NCBI RefSeq assembly: GCF_000399685.1
Contig: NZ_KB976987.1
Location: 496,001-560,000 of the forward strand
Direction: 5' to 3'
Source of the DNA: Acinetobacter pittii ANC 4050
GTDB taxonomy: Bacteria; Pseudomonadota; Gammaproteobacteria; Pseudomonadales; Moraxellaceae
Length of the DNA stretch: 64,000 nucleotides
Each line of letters opens with the position of its first letter. The first letter of the stretch is position 1. This document shows positions 37,755 to 47,327 of the stretch, piece by piece. The position numbers were made by a program, and so were the translations under genes. The notes beneath the pieces were generated by a model. It saw only the letters and a list, made by a program, of their open reading frames with translations, did no database searches and was not told the origin of the DNA.

Positions 37755-40487
37755 ATGCCTTCTAAAATTAAGTTTAAACAGTCAACTCTCTCACATTCTA
37801 TGCATTTAATTTTAAAAATGCAGGGCATTCCTAAACTTATTTGTAGCAGCTTGTTGTTAAGTGTTTGTGTAACGCCAAGTTTTGCTCAAACTTCTGTTGA
37901 GAATAGTTCATCCACTTTAAACCAGACTGTATCTGATGAGTCAACTGAACAATTAGCTCAGACTAATCAACAATACTCTGCTCCAGTTACGGATATTGCT
38001 ACGCTTGTAACCCAAGCTCAGCAGCAACAAGATAGCTTGGCCATATTGCAACAACAAGAACAATTTCCAAATCAAATTGACGAATTTAAGCCAATTACTC
38101 TTGATAATCTTGAAGATTTACCCGACATGCCTGTTGACCAAAACATGGCAAATGAAATTTATAGGGTAGCGGAAGAAGCTAAAAGTGAAGCACAGAACTT
38201 TCAAAATGGGGCACAAAAACAGCCTGAAGTTATTGTAAGCGATGCAACTCAATCTGAATTAAATCAAATTAATCAGGCACCTGTAAATATTGATCAGCTC
38301 ATGCAGGAGATTAAATCTGATAGTAAGATTGTTGTCGAAGCCAATGAGACTGGGAAAACACTACCTGAATTAACGCCAGAAGTTGAAGAACCGCCTGAAC
38401 AAGCTGGCTTCTTTAAGCGTATTTTAAATAAAGTGCGTCCGCCGCGTGCAATTCCAATGGAGCAAGTACCGCGTATTAATGCAGAAGTGGAAGGCGCTTC
38501 AGATGTGCTGGCTAAAAATATTAAAGGTAAATTATCAACCTTTACGCAAGAGTCTTTTGAAGACTTTAATGCTGCTTTACCTCAGCTTAGAACATTGAGT
38601 AATCAAGCTGCTCAAGCTGTTGGTTATTATAATGCTGAGTTTAAATTTGAAAAATTAAGTCCGACTCGGGTACGTGTCCGAGTTACACCAAATGAACCAG
38701 TACGGATTAATGAGCAAAATATTGAATTTACAGGCCCAGGTGAAAAGCAGCCACAATTTCAGGTTATTCGTTTAGTTCCTGATCAAGATGTCGGTGATAT
38801 CTTTAACCATGGTTTATATGAAACCACAAAAAGCCGTATTGTCGATGCAGCATCTGATAATGGTTATTTTGATGCCTATTGGCGACTGCACGACGTGAAA
38901 GTGAGTCAGCCAGAAAATAAGGCTGATATTAATTTACGCTACGAGACAGGCGAGCGTTATAAATTAGATAAGGTCGAGTTTCGTATGAGTGATCCATCGA
39001 AACCTCTACCTTTAAATCAAAATATATTAGAAAGCATGGCACCTTGGAAAGAGGGGGATGACTATGCCTTCTGGCGTGTGAATGTGTTAGCAAACAATCT
39101 AACCAACTCACGTTATTTTAATTACACCTTGGTTGATAGTATCAAACCAGATCCGATTGAAAAGCCACTTGAGCTACCGCCAGATTTACAAGCTTTAGTC
39201 GATGAACAAAACATCGATGTTGATGAGTCTAATTTACTATCACCAGAACAACGACAACTTGCTAAAGCGCGTCAATTAGCGACGTCGAATAAAGAAGTTA
39301 CCCAAAGCGTAGTAGATGAAAAACAGTTTGCTGGAACGCAAAATGCAAAAGAGGCAGAGCCTCAAACAGCGATGTTGCAAAGTGCAGCAGTTCCACCAGA
39401 CGAACAAGAAACAGAACAAGACCGTTTACAAGCCCAAGCCAGAGAAACAAAAAGAATTCCGGTTATTGTGACTTTAAATGCGGATAAGCTAAATAGTTTG
39501 GAAACTGGTATTGGTTACGGCACCGATACGGGTGCGCGTCTACGTAGTCAGTATCGCCGTTCTATTGTAAATAAGTATGGTCATTCTTTTGATGCCAACT
39601 TGGAAGTCTCACAAATTCGTCAATCTATTGATGGTCGATATAGTATTCCTTATAAACACCCGTTAAATGACTATTTTAATATTGTGGGCGGATATGAGCG
39701 TGAAACACGTGATGATATTGGTCCAGATGTAAGTCTGTTAACTGAATCTGCTGTTGTGGGTGGTGAGCGCGTAATCAAACGTCCATTAGGAAATTGGCAA
39801 CATACTATTGGGGTCCGTTATCGTTTAGACCGTTTGACCCAACAAGGGGATGTTGATATTTCTGAGTTACCGGATGCATTTAAAACGGCTGCATCTGAGC
39901 AAGAAGCATTATTATTTAGTTATGAAACATCTAAAACTTCGAGTAATACACGTTTAAACCCAACCAAAGCTTTTAAACAAACCTATAAATTAGAACTAGG
40001 TAGCGAGAGTTTACTGTCTGATGCCAATATGGCAATTGCGAGTGCAGGTTGGAGATTTATTTATTCTCTAGGTGAAAATGATGATCACCAATTCGTTGGA
40101 AGATCTGATCTTAGCTACATCTTTACGGATGACTTTGATAAAGTTCCGTACAATCTTAGATTCTTTACGGGTGGTGACCAAACAATTCGTGGATTTGACT
40201 ATAAGAGTCTTTCTCCAGAAGTAGATGGATATAAAATTGGGGGCCAAGCTTTAGCTGTAGGTTCTTTAGAATATAATTATCAGTTCAAAGATGGATGGCG
40301 AGCAGCTGTTTTCTCTGACTTTGGTAATGCTTACGATAAAGACTTTAATAATCCGGCAGCTTATAGCGTTGGGGTGGGAATTCGCTGGAAGTCTCCAATC
40401 GGGCCAATCCGTTTAGATGTCGCGTCGGGTATTTCAGATGAAAATCATCCGATTCGTCTACATTTCTTTATAGGCCCACAACTTTAA
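37755..40487 (+). CDS. tamA: TamA-like Omp85 outer-membrane protein
   Basis: Outer-membrane half of the translocation and assembly module, helping place autotransporters and other barrels. 910 residues, far longer than E. coli TamA (577). A signal peptide ends SFA-QT (about 45) after a long basic start. Residues 46-215 are a Gln/Glu/Asp-rich low-complexity extension. Three POTRA-like domains follow (about 235-570), with an extra stretch of about 100 residues (461-564) inside the third. The barrel covers about 580-910, with the GGDQTIRGFDYKSLSP motif and the family-type ending FFIGPQL. tamB follows 26 bases later. Confidence 0.92.
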   Translation: MPSKIKFKQSTLSHSMHLILKMQGIPKLICSSLLLSVCVTPSFAQTSVENSSSTLNQTVSDESTEQLAQTNQQYSAPVTDIATLVTQAQQQQDSLAILQQQEQFPNQIDEFKPITLDNLEDLPDMPVDQNMANEIYRVAEEAKSEAQNFQNGAQKQPEVIVSDATQSELNQINQAPVNIDQLMQEIKSDSKIVVEANETGKTLPELTPEVEEPPEQAGFFKRILNKVRPPRAIPMEQVPRINAEVEGASDVLAKNIKGKLSTFTQESFEDFNAALPQLRTLSNQAAQAVGYYNAEFKFEKLSPTRVRVRVTPNEPVRINEQNIEFTGPGEKQPQFQVIRLVPDQDVGDIFNHGLYETTKSRIVDAASDNGYFDAYWRLHDVKVSQPENKADINLRYETGERYKLDKVEFRMSDPSKPLPLNQNILESMAPWKEGDDYAFWRVNVLANNLTNSRYFNYTLVDSIKPDPIEKPLELPPDLQALVDEQNIDVDESNLLSPEQRQLAKARQLATSNKEVTQSVVDEKQFAGTQNAKEAEPQTAMLQSAAVPPDEQETEQDRLQAQARETKRIPVIVTLNADKLNSLETGIGYGTDTGARLRSQYRRSIVNKYGHSFDANLEVSQIRQSIDGRYSIPYKHPLNDYFNIVGGYERETRDDIGPDVSLLTESAVVGGERVIKRPLGNWQHTIGVRYRLDRLTQQGDVDISELPDAFKTAASEQEALLFSYETSKTSSNTRLNPTKAFKQTYKLELGSESLLSDANMAIASAGWRFIYSLGENDDHQFVGRSDLSYIFTDDFDKVPYNLRFFTGGDQTIRGFDYKSLSPEVDGYKIGGQALAVGSLEYNYQFKDGWRAAVFSDFGNAYDKDFNNPAAYSVGVGIRWKSPIGPIRLDVASGISDENHPIRLHFFIGPQL

Positions 40488-40513
40488 AAATAAAATTTTA
40501 TTAGGTTTATTTT

Positions 40514-43500
40514 ATGGCGGAAGTAGAACAGCAGCCCACTTCGGCACCTAGCTCTCCTAAGAAGAAGCGTCGCATTTTGCGTAGCTTCTTGCTGACGATA
40601 TTGATCATATTGTTATTATTGGCTTCTTCGTTGATCATTATGATGTCAACAGATCGTGGCAGTCGTTTTTTATTAGATCGGGTTTTAGAAGCTCAGAAAA
40701 TAATTAAATATGAATATGAAGGCGGCAACTTACTGCGGGGCATCATCCTCAAAAATGTGTTAGTGCAATTAAAGGAAGTCGATGTCTCATTAGATCGAGC
40801 TGATGTAGGCTTAGGATGGCGCTCTTTATTATTAGAAAAAGAAGTGCATTTAAGCCATGCGGATGTACGTAATCTACGCATCATTGATAAAATGCCATCC
40901 TCAGATGAGCCATTCCAATTTAAACCAATTAAATTACCTTTTGTCTTGCGGGTAGATGAAGGGGATGTTGATCATTTAGAGATTAAACTAGCAACCTCAG
41001 ATATAAGTTTTCATGACGTTCATTTGCAAGATGCACTTTGGTCAGAGACCAAATTAGAGTTTGAAAAATCCAGTATGGATATGGGTTATCTCTCAGTTCA
41101 TAACGCGACAGGGAAAATGGATTTTAGTGGTAAATATCCATTAAATGCCACGGCAGATTTAAGAATCCCATCTTTAAACAGTTTAAATATTCAAAATATT
41201 AAAGTTGCAGCTCGCGGAAGTTTAGATACTTTAAAAGCTGGTGTAGCAACAACTACTCCTGATCTATTGACGGGTTGGGTTGTACTGCATCCTGTTCGCG
41301 ATGAAGTTCCAATGCGGGGAGAATTACTGCTAAAAAACTATCACTTACCTTTGCTAGAAGAGCAGAAACTCTTTGCAAAAAATGGTGTGATCAAGTTTCA
41401 AGGTGATATTAAACAACTTAATTTGGCACTTGATACAGATTTAAAAGGTGAAAATTTACCTGAAGGTCAGTACAACGCTTTAATGAATACTGATTTGGTT
41501 GATCAGCTTAATATTACTAATTTTAACGGCCAAGTTATGAAAGGTGCCGTTAACCTTAAAGGTCTGGTGAATTGGAAAGATCATGTTACTTGGGATATTA
41601 AAGGCCGTTTAGATCACATTAATCCTAAAGACAAAGCGATTCCTCAGGTGGTTCAAGACTTTTTACCGCCAAGTTTAGATGCGGCTGTTGCCTCAACTGG
41701 GTCTTTGGAAAAAGGTACAGAAGTATTTGCTCACATTGACTTTGACCGTTATGAGTCGTGGAAACTCAAACTTAATCAGGCTCCAGAAAAGAATAATAAA
41801 CCTCAGCCGATGCTCATGAATGTAGCTTGGACGAAAATAGACCGTGCAATGCCTTATATTGGATGGTTAAGCAGTGATAAGGGGCAAGTCGATTTAACAT
41901 TACGTGACGGTCAGCAAGATATTAAAGTTGCAACAAAAGTATATCAGCATGAAAAAACTTTATTGCCAGCAGGACAATATCTAGCCAATTTGAATGTTAA
42001 AGATAATATCTTAAATGTTCCTAATTTTAGTTTCACTGCTGAAAAAGGTAGCTTAACGGGGCAGGCTAAAGTTTTATTACCTACTGAAAAACGTCAGCTC
42101 GCTTGGAATGCTTTGTTAAATGCAAAAGATTTTAATCCGCAAAGTATTCAGGCAGCAGCGCCAGTTAATTTGTTAAATGGTTCAATTAAGGCAAATGGTT
42201 TTGCTAAACCAAACCAGCAAATTATCCAATTTGAGAAAATTGATTTAACGGGTCGATTGGCTCAAGCAGGTCAAGAAACTGTAAGTTTAGGTGGAAAAAG
42301 TACTGCTGCATTATTATTTCATGATGTGAAAGCTGGTGGCGGGTTTAAAGGCTTTGCAGTTAATTATGACGGGTCTTTAAAAGCCTTAAAACAGGCAAAT
42401 GGTTTGTTGAAGTTTTCTATAGCGGGCACGCCTGATTTTATTCGAATTAGCCAATTACAACACGATGGTGTGGCTGGGAAAATCTATGCTACTGGTTCTG
42501 TAAATTTAAAAGACCGTATCGCATGGGATATTAATAGTTCATTGGTACGCTTTAAACCTCAATATTTTGCCTCAACTGTTAAAGGTGAAATTTCAGGGAA
42601 TCTAAAAACTCAAGGGGTTTGGTCTGATCACTTGAAGCGAATTAATATTCAGCAATTGAATCTTGCAGGCTTTTTAAATAATAAACCTGTTCGAGGTAAA
42701 GGTAATCTATCTCTATTGATGGATTCCAATCAAAATGGCTTTTTACCTCAGCAGTTTGAAGCAAATAACTTATTTTTAGTGTATGGGCAGAACCAGTTAC
42801 AAGCTACGGGCAATGCACAAAATCTAAAAATTAAGCTGAATGCACCAGCACTCTACGAGTTATATCCAGGGCTACGTGGTCGAGCTTATGGTGATCTGAA
42901 TGTTCAATCTCAACCACGTTTAAAAGCAACAGCAAATATTGCAGTAGATAATTTTGCTTTTAATACACTAGTCAGCGTAAAGAGATTGAGTATTCAAGGT
43001 GAGCTTCCAACTTCGGAAACAACACCGACTCAATTAACCGCAAAATTAGATAATTTGCGTAGTGGAAATAGACAAATTCAGTCTGCTGAAGTGAATTTAA
43101 CAGGAACAAGAAAAGCGCATTTATTGAAAGTACTCGGCAATAATAGTATTTCTAAGTTCTATGTTCAGTTAGCTGGCGGTTTTAACCAAAATAATGATTG
43201 GTTAGGGCAAATCCAAAAAGGAAGTTTTGATTCAAGACGTATCCGTCTGGCACAAAATCAAAATGCTCCAGTAATTTTTTCTTCTGCTAAGTCTGAGCTA
43301 TATGTGGGTCAACATTGCTGGCAAAGTACTAACAGTCAACTCTGTTTCGATCAGCCGGTACGAGTGAGTAAAGCACGAGGTAATGTTTCCTTTGTAACTC
43401 AGAACATGGATTTAAGCGACTTCGCAGCATTTATGCCAGAAGGTTTGGCAATGACTGGACAATTAAATGGCTATGCCAAGGCATCATGGGTAAATGGTGG

Positions 43501-45022
43501 TAATCCAAAACTTGATGCACGTTTAATTACGCGTAAAGGTGAAATTGGTTTAGCCGCTGAAGATCCGCAAGATCCTGCAACTACTCTGGCTTATGATGAG
43601 TTGGGGGTGATTGCAAAAAGTGTATCAGAAGGGCTGTTATTCCGAGTTGATGTTAAAACACCTGATATTGGTACGGGTTATGCGAACGTTATTGTTAATC
43701 CATTCCAGTCATCAATGCCAATGCATGGTGAGATAGCTTTTAATGATGTCCAATTAAAAGTCTTAAAACCATTTATCCAAGATGTCCGTTCAATGAGTGG
43801 TACCTTAGCCTTGGCAGGTAAAATCAACGGTACGTTAACTCAACCTCAGTTTACTGGTGAAATGCGTCTGAAAAATGGTGCAATCAGTATGATTTCTTTG
43901 CCAGTTAATTTAACCAATGTTCAGGTTTACTCATCAATTCGTCAAGATATGGCAACAATTGATGGAGCATTTAACAGTGGACAAGGTGTGGGTTTACTTA
44001 AAGGTAGTTTTGAATGGAAAGATGCACCACGCCTTCAATTAAATCTGAAAGGTGATAATTTATTGGTGCGTCAAGCTCCATTAATTACCGCGATTGCTAA
44101 CCCGAACCTGACACTTGATATGTATCCTTTTGATAAGCGATTAAGTTTAAAAGGATCCGTAGATGTTCCTCGCGCACGTATTTCAATGCCAGAAACAACT
44201 GCACCAATTATTAATACCTCATCAGATGTTCGTATCGTACGCCAAGGTCAAGACCCACTTGCAATTTTACGGGCTGCTAAACCTTGGGATATTCGAGCTG
44301 ATATTTCTGTTAATATTGGAAAACAAGTGATATTCCAAGGCTTTAACAGTAATATTCCATTGGTTGGCCGTCTAAACTTAAGCCAACGTGGCTTTGAGAC
44401 GGCAATGAGGGCTAACGGCGCGATTGGTGTTAGCCAAAAAGTGAAAATTGAAGCTTATGGACAAAGTCTAGACTTGAACCGAGCAATTGCCCGTTTTAAT
44501 GGACCATTGGCAAACCCGACTTTAGATATCGATGCGAATAAAAATGTTCAAGGTAGTATGGTTGGTGTTCGTGTGACAGGTACGGCGACATCACCAAACA
44601 TTCAGGTTTATAACGATGCAGGTCTATCTGAACAAGAAGCATTAAATGCGCTTGTTACTGGACGTATTAATGAAGGTTCGAGTGGCTTGAGTAATGCAGA
44701 GGGCTTTAAATCTGATGTAAACAACACCATTGCGGCTGCAGGTATTAGTATGGGCTTAGGTGGTACACGTGCTTTAACGAATCAGATTGGACGTACGTTT
44801 GGTTTGAGCGGCCTTGCTTTAGATGCACAGGGTACAGGTGATGATACGCAAGTGAGTTTAACGGGTTATATCACACCAGATCTGTTTATTCGTTATGGTG
44901 TCGGAGTGTTTACGCCAGTAAATAAACTCACTTTACGTTATCAAATGAATCGACGTTTATATCTAGAAGCGAGTCAGTCTTTAGAAAGAGCAATCGACCT
45001 TTTCTATAACTGGCGTTTTTAG
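40514..45022 (+). CDS. tamB: Translocation and assembly module protein TamB
   Basis: 1502-residue AsmA-like envelope protein. One N-terminal membrane anchor (about 23-46, preceded by KKKRRILRS) is followed by a very long beta-taco periplasmic rod, and the C-terminal DUF490 domain ends in YNWRF. It spans the periplasm and works with TamA; family members also move phospholipids to the outer membrane. Size is larger than E. coli TamB (1259), as common in this genus. Operon with tamA. Confidence 0.94.
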   Translation: MAEVEQQPTSAPSSPKKKRRILRSFLLTILIILLLLASSLIIMMSTDRGSRFLLDRVLEAQKIIKYEYEGGNLLRGIILKNVLVQLKEVDVSLDRADVGLGWRSLLLEKEVHLSHADVRNLRIIDKMPSSDEPFQFKPIKLPFVLRVDEGDVDHLEIKLATSDISFHDVHLQDALWSETKLEFEKSSMDMGYLSVHNATGKMDFSGKYPLNATADLRIPSLNSLNIQNIKVAARGSLDTLKAGVATTTPDLLTGWVVLHPVRDEVPMRGELLLKNYHLPLLEEQKLFAKNGVIKFQGDIKQLNLALDTDLKGENLPEGQYNALMNTDLVDQLNITNFNGQVMKGAVNLKGLVNWKDHVTWDIKGRLDHINPKDKAIPQVVQDFLPPSLDAAVASTGSLEKGTEVFAHIDFDRYESWKLKLNQAPEKNNKPQPMLMNVAWTKIDRAMPYIGWLSSDKGQVDLTLRDGQQDIKVATKVYQHEKTLLPAGQYLANLNVKDNILNVPNFSFTAEKGSLTGQAKVLLPTEKRQLAWNALLNAKDFNPQSIQAAAPVNLLNGSIKANGFAKPNQQIIQFEKIDLTGRLAQAGQETVSLGGKSTAALLFHDVKAGGGFKGFAVNYDGSLKALKQANGLLKFSIAGTPDFIRISQLQHDGVAGKIYATGSVNLKDRIAWDINSSLVRFKPQYFASTVKGEISGNLKTQGVWSDHLKRINIQQLNLAGFLNNKPVRGKGNLSLLMDSNQNGFLPQQFEANNLFLVYGQNQLQATGNAQNLKIKLNAPALYELYPGLRGRAYGDLNVQSQPRLKATANIAVDNFAFNTLVSVKRLSIQGELPTSETTPTQLTAKLDNLRSGNRQIQSAEVNLTGTRKAHLLKVLGNNSISKFYVQLAGGFNQNNDWLGQIQKGSFDSRRIRLAQNQNAPVIFSSAKSELYVGQHCWQSTNSQLCFDQPVRVSKARGNVSFVTQNMDLSDFAAFMPEGLAMTGQLNGYAKASWVNGGNPKLDARLITRKGEIGLAAEDPQDPATTLAYDELGVIAKSVSEGLLFRVDVKTPDIGTGYANVIVNPFQSSMPMHGEIAFNDVQLKVLKPFIQDVRSMSGTLALAGKINGTLTQPQFTGEMRLKNGAISMISLPVNLTNVQVYSSIRQDMATIDGAFNSGQGVGLLKGSFEWKDAPRLQLNLKGDNLLVRQAPLITAIANPNLTLDMYPFDKRLSLKGSVDVPRARISMPETTAPIINTSSDVRIVRQGQDPLAILRAAKPWDIRADISVNIGKQVIFQGFNSNIPLVGRLNLSQRGFETAMRANGAIGVSQKVKIEAYGQSLDLNRAIARFNGPLANPTLDIDANKNVQGSMVGVRVTGTATSPNIQVYNDAGLSEQEALNALVTGRINEGSSGLSNAEGFKSDVNNTIAAAGISMGLGGTRALTNQIGRTFGLSGLALDAQGTGDDTQVSLTGYITPDLFIRYGVGVFTPVNKLTLRYQMNRRLYLEASQSLERAIDLFYNWRF

Positions 45023-45340
45023 TGGGTGGAAATCAAGCATTAAAAGTACGTTAGTATCGGAAATGCCTTAATGGGTTTCAATACGACTCATAAATAAAAA
45101 GCTCACCTCAAGTGGGCTTTTTATTTGATAACATCTTCATAAGACTTAAAAAATTGAATATTTATCTTATACACGATCCATTCTCTTTTACGTCCGTAAA
45201 CCTTGATCAGGCTTATGATTAAAGAAAATTCACTTGAAAATTGCTGTTTTATAAATTAGTTTTCAGAATTATCAAACGAAATTAAATTAATAATACCTTG
45301 TTGATAAGTGCAAATAAGGTAATTTTTCAAGGATATACTA
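45023..45340. other. Intergenic region after tamB
   Basis: A terminator stands at 45097-45124. The remaining 215 bases are AT-rich and hold no supportable ORF or RNA gene. They presumably carry the promoter of the lactonase-fold gene, but no clear -35/-10 pair could be chosen. Confidence 0.4.
45097..45124 (+). terminator. Terminator of tamA-tamB
   Basis: AAAAGCTCAC / GTGGGCTTTT with one G-U pair and a five-base loop, followed by a T-run, about 75 bases after the tamB stop. Confidence 0.8.
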
Positions 45341-46576
45341 GTGAAAATAGATACTTGTGTTGAAATTAAACATAGCAAGGAAAGCGATACAAATATTAAA
45401 TATCGTGAGCTAATTCAAAAGTTAACAGCAACATTGTCATTGACGCTTTTATCATTGGGATGGGGCTCCGCCGTAAATGCCGCACAACAACAAATTGCTT
45501 TAGTCGGAACATGGACATCAATTCCTGATGCGCCACTTGTGCAAAAACCAAAACAAGCCAGTGAAGGTTTGTATCAGCTTCAAGTAAATAGCGATGGAAC
45601 TTTAACTCCAGTTAATGTGTTGAAAATGAAAAGTCCTTCTTGGATTGTGAAGTCGAAAGATGGACGTTTTGCATATACCACTAATGAAGAAAATGAAGGA
45701 GCGGTGACTGCATTATCAATTCAAAATGGAAAGGTAGAAGTATTGAACACTGTGGATAGCCATGGTGGGCACCCAACACATGCATCAATCAGTTTAGACG
45801 GTAAATTCCTGTTTGTATCGAACTATTCGGCATTTGACAAAGGTCGTGGTGGTGTGGCTGTTTTACCAATTTTACCAAATGGCCATTTAGGTGAAAAAGT
45901 ACAAAATATCGTTTTTAACGAAGGTTCTGGTCACGTCAAAGGTCGTCAGGACAGTGGTCATGCACATTCAACAACCTTCAGTCCAGACGGTAAGTATCTA
46001 TATGCTAGCGATCTTGGAAATGATAAAATCTACACCTTCCGTTACAACCCTAACAAGCCTCAACCACTCGAAGCAGATAGCACTCGAGATGTGACTTTTA
46101 CCCATGGTTCTGGCCCACGCCATATGGTCTTTTCACCAAATGGCAAACAAGCGTACGTTACCGCAGAAATGCGAAGTGAAATTGTGACATTTAACGTGCA
46201 AGATGGTCATTTGAAAAAAGTGGCTGAGCTGAAACTGATCCATGAGGACAAAACACCTGAATTTAAGAGCGCGAGTGGTATTATTCTTAGTCCAAATGGT
46301 AAATATGTGATTGCTGCCAATCGGGGGGCGGACAATAAACTCTTGGTATTTAAAATCCAACAGAATGGATTGCTTGGTAAACCAGTAGTTTATGAAGCCA
46401 ATGGTATTGAACCACGCGCGTTCTCATTCGATGCATCTGGTAAATATCTATATGTGACCAATGTTTTTAGTAATAACATTAGTTTATTCCGTTTTGACAC
46501 AAAAAATGGCACCTTAAAACCAGCTGGTGATGCAACAAAAATATCAACACCTACGGATATTAAGTTCTTTAATTAA
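45341..46576 (+). CDS. Secreted lactonase-family beta-propeller protein
   Basis: 411 residues of the 7-bladed propeller lactonase family (COG2706, Pgl/YbhE fold). A 28-residue polar lead precedes a signal-peptide core (LSLTLLSLGWGSAVNA), so the mature protein should be periplasmic. Repeats of the type SPDGKYLYASDLGNDKI and SPNGKYVIAANRGAD mark the blades. Some members hydrolyse 6-phosphogluconolactone, but a periplasmic location argues for another substrate. The GTG start at 45341 has an AAGGA site eight bases upstream. Confidence 0.85.
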   Translation: MKIDTCVEIKHSKESDTNIKYRELIQKLTATLSLTLLSLGWGSAVNAAQQQIALVGTWTSIPDAPLVQKPKQASEGLYQLQVNSDGTLTPVNVLKMKSPSWIVKSKDGRFAYTTNEENEGAVTALSIQNGKVEVLNTVDSHGGHPTHASISLDGKFLFVSNYSAFDKGRGGVAVLPILPNGHLGEKVQNIVFNEGSGHVKGRQDSGHAHSTTFSPDGKYLYASDLGNDKIYTFRYNPNKPQPLEADSTRDVTFTHGSGPRHMVFSPNGKQAYVTAEMRSEIVTFNVQDGHLKKVAELKLIHEDKTPEFKSASGIILSPNGKYVIAANRGADNKLLVFKIQQNGLLGKPVVYEANGIEPRAFSFDASGKYLYVTNVFSNNISLFRFDTKNGTLKPAGDATKISTPTDIKFFN

Positions 46577-46593
46577 TCCGAATCATGAAACTG

Positions 46594-46646
46594 GCATTTC
46601 TAGTGCCTGAAATAAAAGACCGAGGTTGTGCTATCTCGGTTTTTTT
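46594..46646 (+). terminator. Terminator of the lactonase-family gene
   Basis: ACCGAG (46619-46624) / CTCGGT (46635-46640) followed by TTTTTT. A smaller GGCA/TGCC hairpin lies just before it at 46594-46607. Confidence 0.75.
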
Positions 46647-46714
46647 ATAGCAGTTTTTGCAAAAATGATGATTTTCCGTATGATATGAACAGCAATAATT
46701 AGTGTAGTGAAGTG

Positions 46715-47074
46715 ATGAAAAAGATTTTATTGATCGCAGTGAGTTTGTTCTTTGTCGGTTGTTCAGAAAAGAAGCCGTTAACGCCAGAAGAGCAGTGGCA
46801 CGGCTTTTGTACTAGCGTAGGAAATGCAGCTAGAAGTATTGTTTTTGATCGTCAACAAGCTATTGAAAAAACTCAGGCTGTCGAGCATGCAAATAAGATT
46901 GAAGATGAGATAACTAAAAAATTCATACTTAATATTATTGAAAAAGTTTACGCAATTCCAAAAGAAGAACTGACAAAAGATTCTCAAGCAATTCAAGAAA
47001 AAGTTAGAAAGCAAATGATGGATGAATGTTTGGCAACACCGCATGACAAAATGCCAAAATATAAATCGTTCTAA
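46715..47074 (+). CDS. Small lipoprotein of unknown function
   Basis: About 119 residues. The ATG at 46715 is preferred over the GTG one codon earlier. The signal peptide ends in the lipobox FVGC (Cys at about 16). The mature part is charged and largely helical, with two further Cys (in HGFCTSVG and MDECLATP) that could form a disulfide. No domain is recognised. It stands alone between two terminated units. Confidence 0.7.
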   Translation: MKKILLIAVSLFFVGCSEKKPLTPEEQWHGFCTSVGNAARSIVFDRQQAIEKTQAVEHANKIEDEITKKFILNIIEKVYAIPKEELTKDSQAIQEKVRKQMMDECLATPHDKMPKYKSF

Positions 47075-47258
47075 TTGAAGATCAGATTATTGAATTTCTA
47101 TCCAACTAAAGCTCTTTTTGCTTAAAAATAGTTCAAGTTAGTCCAGTATGCTCATTATTTATACACTGGTATTTAGATACAAAATAATGGGCATCACGGA
47201 GAAACACCCCGCGCTCATTAACTTTTACCTTGAACTCTAGTAAACTTTTGTAGTCCAT

Positions 47259-47306
47259 ATTACTTGTGAAGCTTTTAAGAAAGCTGGAATTTGCAAGTAA
47301 TTTTTC
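47259..47306 (+). promoter_or_regulatory. Leader hairpin upstream of acnB
   Basis: ATTACTTG (47259-47266) pairs with CAAGTAAT (47294-47301), followed by TTTTT, and encloses a second hairpin around AAGCTTTTAAGAAAGCT. It lies just before the acnB ribosome-binding site (AGAGGA, about 47313-47318). It could act as an attenuator or mRNA-stability element. Confidence 0.4.
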
Positions 47307-47327
47307 AAAAAAAGAGGAATGAACACC

